The notes below the pieces were generated by a model. It worked only from the letters and a program-made list of their open reading frames with translations. It did not search any database and was not told the DNA's origin. A DNA stretch of 64,000 nucleotides, taken from the NCBI RefSeq assembly GCF_003290025.1, contig NZ_QNHG01000001.1, positions 538,556-602,555 on the forward strand, written 5' to 3'. Within the stretch, counting starts at the first letter, position 1; every line of letters begins with the position of its first letter. This stretch comes from Pseudogemmobacter bohemicus (GTDB lineage: Bacteria > Pseudomonadota > Alphaproteobacteria > Rhodobacterales > Rhodobacteraceae). Made by a program: the position numbers and the translations under genes. This document shows, one piece after another, positions 19,618-28,567 of the stretch.

Positions 19618-20103
19618 ATGACCATCGAAAGCCTCCTCAGCGTCGAAACCTTGCTTCCGGCTGTCGAAGTCACCGCAGCCTCCGGCCTCACCGTCGGCAC
19701 CACGGTTCTTACCCTTGAGGGCGAGCTGCCCGTCCAGTTCCTGGCACCGGGCGACCGCGTGATCTCCCGCTCGGGCGCCAGGGTGCTGAAATCGGTCGAA
19801 GTTTCGGTGTTGCGCGATGCCGATATGATCCGCGTCAGCGCTTCGGCGCTTGGCCATGACCGCCCCGAAGCCGATTGCTTCATCGCGCCCGGCCAGAAGA
19901 TCATGCTGCGCGACTGGCGTGCCAAAGCGCTTTACGGCCAGGGGGTCGCGATGATCGAGGCACAGCGTCTGTGCGACGGCGATTATATCCGCCCCGAGCT
20001 GGTCAGTGAAATCCGTATCTTCTCGCTGAAATTCGATCACGACGAAGTCATCTATGCCAATGGTATGGAACTCCTCTGCGAAGGCCAGAAGACCGCCGCC
20101 TGA
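19618..20103 (+). CDS. Small Hint-domain protein
   Basis: 161 residues consisting almost entirely of one Hint-type (hedgehog/intein) fold of the kind found at the C-terminus of large Rhodobacterales secreted proteins. Visible elements are GLTVGTTVLTLEGELPVQFLAPGDRVISRSG (N-terminal strands and the L-x-x-GD-x-V block) and CFIAPGQKIMLRDWRAKALYGQGVAMIEAQRLCDGDYI (equivalent of the H-R-h block). The usual catalytic N-terminal Cys/Ser after a G-T-x-I motif and the histidine of the S-P-x-H-R motif are not present (APGQK instead), so autoprocessing is doubtful. There is no signal peptide. Its own hairpin terminator follows at 20124. Confidence 0.65.
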   Translation: MTIESLLSVETLLPAVEVTAASGLTVGTTVLTLEGELPVQFLAPGDRVISRSGARVLKSVEVSVLRDADMIRVSASALGHDRPEADCFIAPGQKIMLRDWRAKALYGQGVAMIEAQRLCDGDYIRPELVSEIRIFSLKFDHDEVIYANGMELLCEGQKTAA

Positions 20104-20123
20104 GCCAGGCCTGCCCCTGAACA

Positions 20124-20157
20124 AAAAGCGCGGCGCCCATCCGGCCAGCCGCGCTTT
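20124..20157. terminator. Bidirectional hairpin terminator
   Basis: AAAGCGCGGC/GCCGCGCTTT stem with a 13-base centre, AAAAA on one side and TTTGTCATTT on the other; placed between the convergent Hint-domain gene and nnr. Confidence 0.65.
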
Positions 20158-20221
20158 GTCATTTCATGCTGGCGCCGATACTTCCGCCGGAGGCTGTCGC
20201 AACCGCGCAGGGGCGCCCCGG

Positions 20222-21904
20222 TCACAATCCCAGCCGGCGCATGACCCTGGGCAGTTCCCCGATCAGATCGCCGGCAATCAGCCCGGGGCCGAAACTCAGC
20301 GCGCTTTCCACATGCAGCCAGGCAGCGATACAGGCAGCCTGAAACGGCTGCTGCCCGCGGGCCAGCAAGCCGGTGATCAGACCGGCCAGCACATCGCCGG
20401 AGCCGGCAGTGGCCAGCCAGGGCGCCGCCCTTGCGCCGCTGGCGGAATGGATCGCCGCGCGGCCGGTCTGATCCGCGATCACCGTATCCGGCCCCTTGAG
20501 CAGAACCACACAGCCGGCGCGCGCAGCCGCCTCGCGCGCGGCATCAAGCTTTGAATAAGCCGGACCTGAACCCGGATCGGCTGCCAGCTTTGCTGCGATA
20601 TCGGGGAAGAGCCGGGCAAATTCACCACCATGTGGCGTCAGGATGCAGCGCGGTGGCAGCGTCCTGGCGAGACCGGTTCTGCCCGCCAGAATCGTCAGCG
20701 CATCGGCATCCAGCATCAGCCCGCCAGTCACCGCATAGCCCTCACCGGGCGGCGCCCAGTCCAGCGCCGCCGTCACCAGCGCCGCCTCGCGCGCGCCGGT
20801 TCCAAGGCCCGGGCCAAGGCACAGCGCCCGGATCCGCCTGTCGCTCAGCAACCCGGTCAGCGCGCCGGCATCGGGCAGGGGATGCAGCATGACCTCGTCC
20901 AGACGTGCCGCATTCTCGGCCAGGGCATCGGGAGGCGGTGCCAGGGTGACCAGCCCGGCCCCCACCCGTAAAGCGGCCCGGGCCGAGAGCCGCGCCGCGC
21001 CGCCGCGCCCCGGCCCTCCGGCCAGCACCAGCGCATGGCCAAAGGTGAATTTATGGGTCTGATCCGCCGCCACCCAGCCCGCCTTTGACAGGGCTGAAGG
21101 CGCGAAACTGCCTGGCGGTGCGGAGACCAGAACCGGTTCGCTGGCCGGCGTCACCTGACCGAGCATCGCCAGTCTGCGCGCACCAATCCAGGCCGCGCCA
21201 CCGCCCGATTTGCGCGGTTTGGGATCTGGCATCTGCCGCCAGGGCGCCACCCCGATATCGACCACCTGCAGCCTGCCGCAGATCCCGGGGCCGAGGCCGA
21301 GGAAATGGCCGGGCTTCGGGCTGTCAAAGGTGACCGTCAGCGCCACCCTCGGCGGCATGCCGTGGAGTTGCGGGGCGAGGCTGCGGCCGCTATCGGCGCA
21401 AAGCCCCGATGGCACATCCACCGCCACTATCTGCGGCCAGTAAATATCGCCGTTGCGGCCGCCGAGATGGGTCAGCACAGTGCGGATCTCGCCCTCCGGC
21501 GGTCGCGAGAGGCCGATGCCGAAAATCGCATCGACGAAGATTTCGGCCTCTTCGCGGCGCAGATTGCGCTCGGTCAGCGCCTCAACCGGGCCGAAAGCCC
21601 ACCAGCGCCGCGCGTTCAAGGCGGCATCGGGCGGCATCTGGCCCGGGCGTGTCGCGGCCAGCACCCGCACCCGCCAGCCCTTCAGGTGCAAAAGCCGCGC
21701 GATCACGAAGCCATCGCCGCCATTGTTGCCCGGCCCGCACAGCACCACCGCCCGGCGCGGGCCCTCATCCGGCCAATGCGCCAGAATGGCCTCGACCACG
21801 CCCTGGCCGGCGCGCTCCATCAGTTCCAGCCCCGAGACCGCGCCGCTGGCAATCGCCGCCTGTTCCACCGCCCGCATCTGAGCGCCGGCCAGAATTTCGC
21901 TCAT
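20222..21904 (-). CDS. nnr: Bifunctional NAD(P)H-hydrate epimerase / ADP-dependent dehydratase
   Basis: Repairs hydrated NADH and NADPH: the N-terminal YjeF domain (about 1-215) epimerises NAD(P)HX, and the C-terminal ribokinase-like domain (about 225-560) dehydrates it using ADP. The epimerase motif GPGNNGGDGFVIARLL is near residue 57. The dehydratase part shows LCLGPGLGTGA, LTPHGGEFARLFPD, LLKGPDTVIAD and the catalytic ATAGSGDVLAGLI with its aspartate near residue 502. Length (560) is slightly above the E. coli protein. Monocistronic, divergent from glnB. Confidence 0.95.
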   Translation of the reverse strand: MSEILAGAQMRAVEQAAIASGAVSGLELMERAGQGVVEAILAHWPDEGPRRAVVLCGPGNNGGDGFVIARLLHLKGWRVRVLAATRPGQMPPDAALNARRWWAFGPVEALTERNLRREEAEIFVDAIFGIGLSRPPEGEIRTVLTHLGGRNGDIYWPQIVAVDVPSGLCADSGRSLAPQLHGMPPRVALTVTFDSPKPGHFLGLGPGICGRLQVVDIGVAPWRQMPDPKPRKSGGGAAWIGARRLAMLGQVTPASEPVLVSAPPGSFAPSALSKAGWVAADQTHKFTFGHALVLAGGPGRGGAARLSARAALRVGAGLVTLAPPPDALAENAARLDEVMLHPLPDAGALTGLLSDRRIRALCLGPGLGTGAREAALVTAALDWAPPGEGYAVTGGLMLDADALTILAGRTGLARTLPPRCILTPHGGEFARLFPDIAAKLAADPGSGPAYSKLDAAREAAARAGCVVLLKGPDTVIADQTGRAAIHSASGARAAPWLATAGSGDVLAGLITGLLARGQQPFQAACIAAWLHVESALSFGPGLIAGDLIGELPRVMRRLGL

Positions 21905-21961
21905 TTTTTGCCTGTTCGCTGCATAGGGGTTTCTGTTTCGCCTGTTTTTGCGACGGTATGA

Positions 21962-22420
<459 letters not shown>

Positions 22421-22525
22421 CCCGATGATCTGATCTGGCGATCTGATCTCAAGAATTCCGAATGCGGGCAGGGCGGAGGCTCCGCACAGCCCGGATAGTG
22501 TTAACCCTGAACGAAAGGCAGTCAG

Positions 22526-23935
22526 ATGAGCGCGGTTGCGAAGGCTCTCAAACTGATCAAGGACGAGGAGGTCGAATATGTCGACGTCCGCTTCACCGAC
22601 CCGAAAGGCAAGCTCCAGCACGTCACGCTGGTTGTTGATCTGATCGACGAAGACTGGTTCGAAGAAGGCTTTATGTTCGACGGTTCGTCGATCGCGGGCT
22701 GGAAGTCGATTGATCAGTCCGACATGAAACTTATCCCTGACCCGACCTCGATCTATCTCGACCCCTTCTATGCCGAGAAAACGCTCGCGGTGCATTGCAA
22801 CGTGGTCGAGCCCGACACCAACGAGGCCTATGACCGTTGCCCGCGTCAGACCGCGACCAAGGCAGAGGCCTATCTGAAAGCATCGGGCATCGGCGATACC
22901 GCCTATTTCGGCCCGGAAGCTGAATTCTTCATCTTCGACGATGTGCGCTATTCGGTGACCCCGCAAAAGGTCTCGTTCCAGATAGACGCCGAGGCGGCTG
23001 CCTGGAATACCGATGCCGAGATCGAAGGCGGCAACCTCGCCCATCGTGCGGCCCATAAGGGCGGCTATTTCCCGGTCAATCCGGTGGATGAGGCCCAGGA
23101 CCTGCGCGGCGAGATGCTCTCGACCATGAAGCGCATCGGAATGAAGGTCGACAAGCATCACCACGAGGTCGCCACCTGCCAGCACGAGCTGGGGATGATC
23201 TTTGGTGGTCTGGTTGAACAGGCTGATAACATTCAGAAATATAAGTATGTGATCCACAATGTGGCCCATGCTTATGGCAAGACCGTGACCTTTATGCCCA
23301 AGCCCATGAAGGGCGATAACGGCTCGGGGATGCATGTGAACATGTCGATCTGGAAGGGCGGCAAGCCGCTTTTCGCGGGCGACAAATATGCGGATCTGTC
23401 GCAGGAGGCCCTGTGGTTCATCGGCGGCATCCTGAAGCACGCCAAAGCGCTGAACGCGCTGACGAACCCTTCGACCAACAGCTATAAGCGTCTGATCCCG
23501 GGCTTTGAAGCGCCGGTTCTGCGGGCTTACTCCGCCCGCAACCGCTCGGGCTGCGTGCGTATTCCGTGGACCGAATCGCCGAAAGCAAAGCGTGTTGAGG
23601 CTCGTTTCCCTGATCCGGCCGCGAACCCCTACCTGGCCTTTGCGGCGTTGCTGATGGCTGGTCTGGACGGGATCAAGAACAAGATTGATCCGGGCCCGGC
23701 ATCGGACAAGGACCTTTACGACCTGCCGCCGGAAGAACTGGCAGCAATCCCGACCGTTTGCGGTTCGCTCCGCGAGGCTCTGGAAGAGCTGGAAAAGGAC
23801 ATGGACTTCCTGCTTGCAGGCGACGTGTTCACCAAAGACCAGCTGGAGGCCTATATCGGTCTGAAATGGGAAGAAGTGTATGCTTACGAGCATACGCCGC
23901 ACCCGATCGAATATGCGATGTACTATTCCTGCTGA
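22526..23935 (+). CDS. glnA: Glutamine synthetase type I
   Basis: Dodecameric enzyme joining ammonia and glutamate with ATP. 469 residues, as expected for GSI-beta. The signatures FDGSSIAGWKSIDQSDM (near residue 52), KPMKGDNGSGMHVNMS (ATP-binding, near 260) and NRSGCVRIPW are present. The adenylylation tyrosine is Y398 in KDLYDLPPEE. Together with glnB it forms the ammonia-assimilation operon. The glnB-glnA gap contains a duplicated GATCTGATCT and a GGGC...GCCC hairpin that may lower glnA read-through. Confidence 0.98.
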   Translation: MSAVAKALKLIKDEEVEYVDVRFTDPKGKLQHVTLVVDLIDEDWFEEGFMFDGSSIAGWKSIDQSDMKLIPDPTSIYLDPFYAEKTLAVHCNVVEPDTNEAYDRCPRQTATKAEAYLKASGIGDTAYFGPEAEFFIFDDVRYSVTPQKVSFQIDAEAAAWNTDAEIEGGNLAHRAAHKGGYFPVNPVDEAQDLRGEMLSTMKRIGMKVDKHHHEVATCQHELGMIFGGLVEQADNIQKYKYVIHNVAHAYGKTVTFMPKPMKGDNGSGMHVNMSIWKGGKPLFAGDKYADLSQEALWFIGGILKHAKALNALTNPSTNSYKRLIPGFEAPVLRAYSARNRSGCVRIPWTESPKAKRVEARFPDPAANPYLAFAALLMAGLDGIKNKIDPGPASDKDLYDLPPEELAAIPTVCGSLREALEELEKDMDFLLAGDVFTKDQLEAYIGLKWEEVYAYEHTPHPIEYAMYYSC

Positions 23936-23954
23936 TCGCGGGAACGGAAACGGG

Positions 23955-23982
23955 AAAGGGCGGCCGGGAGGCCGCCCTTTTT
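23955..23982 (+). terminator. Intrinsic terminator of glnBA
   Basis: GGGCGGCC/GGCCGCCC stem (23958-23977) with a GGGA loop followed by TTTTTCG; 20 bases after the glnA stop. Confidence 0.85.
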
Positions 23983-23999
23983 CGTTGCTTCGGAAGGGG

Positions 24000-24663
24000 T
24001 TAGTGCGCGTTTATCTCGTCGACGATTTCCGCCCGGCTCAGTGCGGCTGGGTAACAGGTCGGCCAGTTGATGACTTCCGACAGCAGCGCGGCGCGATCAT
24101 CACCGAAATAGAGGTGGAAGTGATCCGCCTTTTGCGGCGCAATGATATGGTCGCTGAACTGGATAAACCCCGGCCGCCCGCATCGCCGGTGGTCTTTTTG
24201 AAGATGAAGCGGACGCCGCGATTGCCCTTTTCATAGCTCAGGATCTCGTATCCGTCGCTGGCATAGGTGCCGGTTGCAGTCTCGCCGGCGCGGGGGACGC
24301 TGATCTGGCCTCCCTGGAAGGTGATCGCGTTGGTATCGGTGGCAAGCCGGTCTCGTAGCAGGCTTTGTATTTGGCGGCGGATTTGTCGCCGTGATCGGTC
24401 TTCTGCGCCAAGACCGGGGCGGGCATGCCGTCTTTCAGCAGCGGACAGACCGATTGCCAGGCGCCCTCCCAGTCGGAGAGCGGGCGGGCCGCGCCCTGGC
24501 TGCCGTTGTAGATCCGGGCTTTGGCGTCGTCCTGCACATGGGAATGATCATGCGCGTGATCGTGATCCTTGCCTGCAGTTCAGGCCTGGGCGAGGGAAAG
24601 CGAGGCGGTGAGGAAAAGCGCGCTCGGGGTGAGCGGGCGGGAGAGCGAATAGGCCATGATCAT
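24000..24663 (-). pseudogene. zinT: Broken zinT (periplasmic zinc-binding protein)
   Basis: Three stretches in three frames together spell a full ZinT/YodA. The signal peptide MAYSLSRPLTPSALFLTASLSLAQA (in two parts, ATG 24657 or 24663) runs into TGA at about 24577. The same frame continues with a His-rich metal site (KDHDHAHDHSH) and the VQDDAKARIYNG and RPLSDWEGAW blocks to YKACYETG. The frame then shifts to DTNAITFQGGQISVPRAG...YEILSYEKGNRGVRFIFKKT. It shifts again to the C-terminal QKADHFHLYFGDD...EVINWP and stop TAA at 24000-24002. That is one nonsense and two frameshift lesions. A functional ZinT would deliver Zn to ZnuA. A Zur-like box is still present upstream. Sequencing error could explain one lesion but hardly three. 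Confidence 0.9.
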
Positions 24664-24685
24664 GGATCCTGTTATTGATTGATTG

Positions 24686-24700
24686 TGCAATATTATAACA
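24686..24700 (-). promoter_or_regulatory. Candidate Zur box upstream of zinT
   Basis: On the minus strand TGTTATAATATTGCA, close to the alphaproteobacterial Zur palindrome TGTTATA-N-TATAACA (left half exact, right half degenerate), 22 bases before the zinT start. Assignment rests on motif memory plus gene identity. Confidence 0.45.
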
Positions 24701-24796
24701 AAAATGGATTGGGCGAGGCTGTCAGGACTGGTAAGGGAGCGGGAAGGGCTGTGGCGCAAAACGGAGCAGCGGCGGATCAGGGGGCAACAGGGCAAT

Positions 24797-24825
24797 GAAA
24801 AAGGCCGCACCCGGGGGCGCGGCCT
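24797..24825 (-). terminator. Intrinsic terminator of rpsF-rpsR-rplI
   Basis: AAAGGCCGC/GCGGCCTTT stem with a 10-base loop, followed on the minus strand by TTCATTG; about 24 bases after the rplI stop. Confidence 0.7.
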
Positions 24826-24848
24826 TTCTGTCTGGTAAGCGAGAGGGC

Positions 24849-25421
24849 TTATTCGTCGTCCGAGGCGGCAGCGCCCATTTCGTCGAACAGTTCCGAGATC
24901 TCGAATTCGGCCTGGGCTTCCGCCTCGGCTGCGAGTTCCTGGACCGACTTGCCCGAAGCCTGGAGTTCGGCTTCTTCGACCGAACGGGCCACGTTCACTT
25001 TCACAGCGACCGAGACTTCCGGGTGCAGCACGACATTGACGTCGTGGATGCCGAGGAACTTGATCGGCTGATCCTGAACGATCTGGGTGCGGGCGAGGGT
25101 GAAGCCTTCGGCGGTCGCGATTTCGGCGATGTCACGCGGGGTGACCGAGCCGTAAAGCGCGCCCGATTCGGAAGCCGAACGGATCACGATGAAGGTCTGA
25201 CCGTCGAGCCTGGCAGCAACGACTTCGGCCTCTTTCTTCGTTTCCAGGTTGTTGGCTTCAAGCTGCGCCTTGCGGGACTCGAAGCCTTTGATATTCGCCT
25301 CATTGGCGCGCAGCGCCTTGCCTTGCGGCAGGAGGAAGTTGCGGGCATAGCCCGGCTTCACGTTGACGACTTCGCCCATCTGGCCAAGTTTCGCCACGCG
25401 CTGGAGAAGGATCACTTGCAT
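24849..25421 (-). CDS. rplI: 50S ribosomal protein L9
   Basis: Large-subunit protein binding 23S rRNA, with two globular domains joined by a long helix. 190 residues; the L9 signature [21 protein letters not shown] lies at about residues 16-36 (quoted in part: [13 protein letters not shown]). The connecting helix is [27 protein letters not shown]-terminal extension of some 35 acidic and Ala-rich residues ([21 protein letters not shown] in part) exceeds the E. coli protein and is common in alphaproteobacteria. Last gene of the rpsF-rpsR-rplI operon, 13 bases after rpsR. Confidence 0.97.
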   Translation of the reverse strand: MQVILLQRVAKLGQMGEVVNVKPGYARNFLLPQGKALRANEANIKGFESRKAQLEANNLETKKEAEVVAARLDGQTFIVIRSASESGALYGSVTPRDIAEIATAEGFTLARTQIVQDQPIKFLGIHDVNVVLHPEVSVAVKVNVARSVEEAELQASGKSVQELAAEAEAQAEFEISELFDEMGAAASDDE

Positions 25422-25434
25422 AGGTCTGTGCTCC

Positions 25435-25662
25435 TCACTTCACGGCATAGGGCAGCAGCGCAAGGAACCGTGCGCGCTTGATGGCCCGTGCCAGTTCACG
25501 CTGCTTCTTCGCCGAGACGGCGGTGATGCGCGAGGGGACGATCTTGCCGCGCTCGGAGATGTAGCGCTGCAGGAGGCGGGTGTCTTTGTAGTCGATTGCC
25601 GGAGCATTGTCGCCCGAGAAGGGGCAAACCTTGCGGCGGCGGAAAAACGGTTTATTCGCCAT
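25435..25662 (-). CDS. rpsR: 30S ribosomal protein S18
   Basis: Small-subunit protein that binds 16S rRNA as a heterodimer with S6. 75 residues with the family block [21 protein letters not shown] (CPF-S-G near residue 13), [23 protein letters not shown] and a basic C-terminus. It lies between rpsF and rplI with short gaps, the standard order. Confidence 0.97.
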   Translation of the reverse strand: MANKPFFRRRKVCPFSGDNAPAIDYKDTRLLQRYISERGKIVPSRITAVSAKKQRELARAIKRARFLALLPYAVK

Positions 25663-25690
25663 GGTTTATGGACCTTTCTTCAGGCGTTGA

Positions 25691-26083
25691 TCAGCGACGC
25701 TCGCGGCGTTCGTAACCGCCACGGTCGCCGCCTTCGCGGTCGCCACGGCCTTCACGCTCGTCACGTTTCTGCATCTGAACCGAGGGGCCGTCGGTGTGCT
25801 TATCGACCTTGATGGTCAGGATACGCATCACGTCGTCATGCAGACGCATCAGACGTTCCATTTCCTGCACTGCGGCAGCCGGAGCATCCGACTTCAGCAG
25901 GGTGAAATGGCCCTTGCGGTTCTTGTTGATCTTATAGGCCATCGTTTTGACGCCCCAGTACTCGTGCTCGACGACCTTGCCGCCGTTATCCGCGAGAACC
26001 GTGGAGAAATGTTCGATGAGGCCTTCGGCCTGCGCGTTGGAAAGATCCTGGCGCGCGATGAAGACATGCTCGTAAAGCGGCAT
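25691..26083 (-). CDS. rpsF: 30S ribosomal protein S6
   Basis: 130 residues from ATG 26083 (MPLYEHVFIARQDLS); upstream in-frame codons to 26146 run through the leader hairpin and are not used. The core S6 fold spans residues 1-95 (YWGVKTMAYKINKNRKGHFTLL in part). A charged Arg/Gly/Glu tail follows (KRDEREGRGDREGGDRGGYE in part), longer than in E. coli. First gene of the operon, behind a hairpin with a CCG bulge that could bind the S6:S18 complex for feedback control. Confidence 0.97.
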   Translation of the reverse strand: MPLYEHVFIARQDLSNAQAEGLIEHFSTVLADNGGKVVEHEYWGVKTMAYKINKNRKGHFTLLKSDAPAAAVQEMERLMRLHDDVMRILTIKVDKHTDGPSVQMQKRDEREGRGDREGGDRGGYERRERR

Positions 26084-26114
26084 GAGGCTTCCTTGCTGAC
26101 AGGGCGGCTTCATA

Positions 26115-26144
26115 GGACGGGCAAAGACCTTTCCGGGCCCGTCC
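26115..26144 (-). ncRNA. Candidate S6:S18-binding leader in the rpsF mRNA
   Basis: On the minus strand, 32 bases upstream of rpsF: eight-bp stem GGACGGGC/GCCCGUCC enclosing CCG directly after the 5' arm, then an AAA-GGUC-UUU mini-hairpin. A stem with an exposed CCG trinucleotide is the known recognition element for S6:S18 autoregulation in many bacteria; the match is by eye. Confidence 0.5.
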
Positions 26145-26402
26145 ACGAGAGGCTACGCCGGTTCATGGGTATTCGGAAAGGATGCGGCCTTATACAGGGA
26201 AAAGCCTGCGGCACAAGCCTGCAAAGCCTGAAACGGTCAAAGGATCTGCGCGGGTACCGGCGATTCTTTGCGGATGTGCGTGGGCCTTACTCTGGCAGAG
26301 GGTGTTCATCTTTGCAGGGATGGTGTTCGCTTGTGCTGAATTGTGTCTCAGGGAAGTTGCGGCGCAGTTTGACACCATGGATGTTTTTTCGGAGTTCTGA
26401 AC
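26145..26402. other. Divergent intergenic region rpsF / yceI
   Basis: Beyond the rpsF leader hairpin this stretch (258 bases, 319 from the rpsF start) should contain the rpsF promoter and that of the rightward YceI gene. The overlapping minus frame 26190-26675 runs antisense into the YceI gene and is not credible. Confidence 0.5.
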
Positions 26403-26987
26403 ATGAAGCCTTCGCGCTCTTTCGCTTTTGCGGCCGCTCTGGCCAGCCTTATCTCGGCGCCTGCATTTGCAGAACCCGTGAAATACACACTCGACCCCAG
26501 CCATAGCCAAATTTTGTTCACCTTCAATCACCTTGGCTTCTCGACCATGACGGGGATGTTCAGCGGTTTCGAAGGCACGATCATGTTTGATCAGGAGAAT
26601 CCGGCTGACAGCTCCGTCGAAGTGACGTTTCCGGTTTCCATGATGCTGACCGGCTGGGAAGCGCGCGACCAGCATTTCGCTACGGCCGATTTCTTCGATC
26701 CGGCAAAGGCTGAGACGGTGAGCTTCAAATCGACGTCGATTGAAGTGACCGGAGAAACCACGGCTTTGATTACCGGCAGCCTGTCGATGAACGGGGTGAC
26801 CAAAGATGTTGTGCTGGATGCCACTCTGACCCAGGTGGGCGAGCAGCCGATGCTGAAGAAAGAGTGGGCAGGTTTCACCGCGACCACCACTTTGCTGCGC
26901 TCGGAATGGGGCCTTGGCATGTTCACCCCCTTTATCGCCGACGAGATTCCGGTGACGATCAACATCGAGGCTGGCAAAGCCGAGTGA
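26403..26987 (+). CDS. YceI family periplasmic protein
   Basis: Lipocalin-like protein that binds isoprenoid-type lipids in the periplasm. Residues 1-22 are a signal peptide ending SAPAFA. The mature 172-residue domain has the YceI pattern YTLDPSHSQILFTFNHLGFSTMTGMF (quoted to show the start: YTLDPSHSQILF), the GWEARDQHFATADFFD motif, and LTMNG-like SLSMNGVTKDVVLDATL. A second, membrane-attached YceI is encoded convergently 174 bases downstream, suggesting a shared role. Own promoter likely in the rpsF divergent region. Confidence 0.93.
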   Translation: MKPSRSFAFAAALASLISAPAFAEPVKYTLDPSHSQILFTFNHLGFSTMTGMFSGFEGTIMFDQENPADSSVEVTFPVSMMLTGWEARDQHFATADFFDPAKAETVSFKSTSIEVTGETTALITGSLSMNGVTKDVVLDATLTQVGEQPMLKKEWAGFTATTTLLRSEWGLGMFTPFIADEIPVTINIEAGKAE

Positions 26988-27012
26988 TCCACTGAGGTTT
27001 GGACGCTGTTCG

Positions 27013-27050
27013 AAAGGCCGTTCGGAGAGATTCGGGCGGCCTTATTCTTT
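27013..27050 (+). terminator. Probable terminator of the YceI gene
   Basis: AAGGCCG/CGGCCTT stem with a 16-base loop followed by ATTCTTTT; 26 bases after the stop. Confidence 0.5.
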
Positions 27051-27103
27051 TGGTGAGGCTGTCTTCCTGGGGGGGTATCCTTGCAGGGCGACAGGGGGCG
27101 GTA

Positions 27104-27137
27104 AAATAAAAACGCGCGCAGCGAAGGGCGCGCGTTT
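27104..27137 (-). terminator. Intrinsic terminator of the b561-YceI gene
   Basis: AAACGCGCGC/GCGCGCGTTT stem followed on the minus strand by a T-rich tract (TTATTTTAC); 24 bases after the stop. Confidence 0.8.
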
Positions 27138-27160
27138 AGAGTTTTCAAGGATCGGAGCCG

Positions 27161-28399
27161 TTATTCGGGCCGCCTGGCGGTCAATTCGATTGTCACCAGA
27201 ACGGGGAAACCTACAGAGGATTCGTCATTATAGTTTTCCCCCATCGCGAAATCGCGGCGGTCAAGCGTGGTCTCGCCTTTCATCGCGGCGCCGGTCCCGG
27301 TCATGGTGAGGGTGAAAGGGAGCGTGACGGGGATCGTCTTGCCGCGCAGATCGAGGCTGCCTTCGGCGATATAGGCCTCACCGTCTTCGCGGATCGTGGC
27401 GGTGAAGATCGCAGCCGGGTAATTTGCGACGTCGAAGAAATCGGCACCCTTCGCCTGGTCGGAGACCGAGCCGAGGCTGAGGCTTGTCGTGTCGATTTTC
27501 ACGGTGACGGCGCCGTTGGTGCCATCGGTCGGGGTCTCGTCAAAGGTGATATCGGCGGACCAGGTGGCGAAGCTGCCGGCAACCGCGCTGCCCATTTGTT
27601 GCACCGAGAGGGCGAGGCTGCCGCTTTCGACCTGCCAGCTGCCGGCGGCGGCTTCGGCGGCCGGGGGCGCGGCGGGGGCGGTTGGGGCTTCGGCGACAGT
27701 GACTTCGGCGGTGGGGGCTGCGGCATTGGTGGGATCGGGGCGCGAGATCGTCCAGGCGCCAAAGCCTGCGGCCAGCCAGAGGAGAAGGGCCACCACCATC
27801 GGCGCCCGCGCCTGATGCGGGGTTCCGGCCTGGGAGGGCGTGCCTTTGACCATCCGCGCCAGCGTCACATCGCGGTCGATCACCACATGTTTCAGTGCTC
27901 CGGCGATATGGAGGACCAGCGAGGCCAGCAGGATCTTGGTGAAGATCCCGTGCATGATGCCGAAAATATGGCCGATGCTTTCGGATTTCGGGACAAAGGG
28001 CAGGTTTTGGCCGAAGGGCCAGAGGATCGGTGCGAAACCTTCGACGGCGGCGTGATGGATCCAGCCCGAAAGCGGCACCAGCACCAGCGATGCATAGAGC
28101 GACCAGTGAACCAGCTCTGCCGCGAAGGTTTCCAGCTTGCGGCCGGGATGGATCGGGGCGGGGCGGGTCTCGGTCAGGGCCCAGAGGATGCGGGCCAGGG
28201 CTACGAAGAACACGGTGACGCCAAGGGTTTTATGGATCGAAAAGAGCTGCGCCTTCAGCGCCAGTTCCTCGGATGTGGCATAGGGCAGGTTCCCGGCGAT
28301 CATGCCAAGGGGGAAGGTGGTGAGGATCAGGGCGGCGGTCAGCCAGTGGAAGATGCGGCTGACGCGGCCATAGCTGGCAGCCGTGTTGCGGGCTTGCAT
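27161..28399 (-). CDS. Cytochrome b561 - YceI fusion protein
   Basis: A 412-residue two-part protein. Residues about 10-185 are a four-helix cytochrome b561 (CybB type) with heme-ligand histidines in SRIFHWLTAAL, FSIHKTLGV, ELVHWSLYAS and LVLHIAGALKH. A fifth membrane segment (about 199-216, VVALLLWLAAGFGAWTI) leads to an Ala/Pro-rich periplasmic linker (about 220-250). Residues about 252-412 form a YceI domain (WQVESGSLALSVQQMG, GADFFDVANYPAAIFTATI). In many bacteria the two are separate adjacent genes (yceJ-yceI), so the fusion supports a functional link between quinone-level electron transfer and an isoprenoid-binding partner. Confidence 0.92.
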   Translation of the reverse strand: MQARNTAASYGRVSRIFHWLTAALILTTFPLGMIAGNLPYATSEELALKAQLFSIHKTLGVTVFFVALARILWALTETRPAPIHPGRKLETFAAELVHWSLYASLVLVPLSGWIHHAAVEGFAPILWPFGQNLPFVPKSESIGHIFGIMHGIFTKILLASLVLHIAGALKHVVIDRDVTLARMVKGTPSQAGTPHQARAPMVVALLLWLAAGFGAWTISRPDPTNAAAPTAEVTVAEAPTAPAAPPAAEAAAGSWQVESGSLALSVQQMGSAVAGSFATWSADITFDETPTDGTNGAVTVKIDTTSLSLGSVSDQAKGADFFDVANYPAAIFTATIREDGEAYIAEGSLDLRGKTIPVTLPFTLTMTGTGAAMKGETTLDRRDFAMGENYNDESSVGFPVLVTIELTARRPE

Positions 28400-28567
28400 G
28401 GGGAACTCCGGTATTGGTCTGCGGCGGAAGATAGCAGCATTGGTGCGGGCGGTAACCGTGGTTCACGGCACAGGCGCTGCACAGGCTCTGTGCGGGGGAT
28501 ATGCGCTCAACATTGCGAGAGGGGGGGGATCGCGCTATTCCGGGGGGAAATTCATGGAGGATCACGC

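Noticed and set aside
24500..24663. In-frame TGA in zinT read as selenocysteine
   Set aside because: The TGA falls at the end of the signal peptide, not at a catalytic position, and two frameshifts follow; a pseudogene explains all three.
26190..26675. 161-codon minus frame
   Set aside because: Runs antisense into the well-supported YceI gene.
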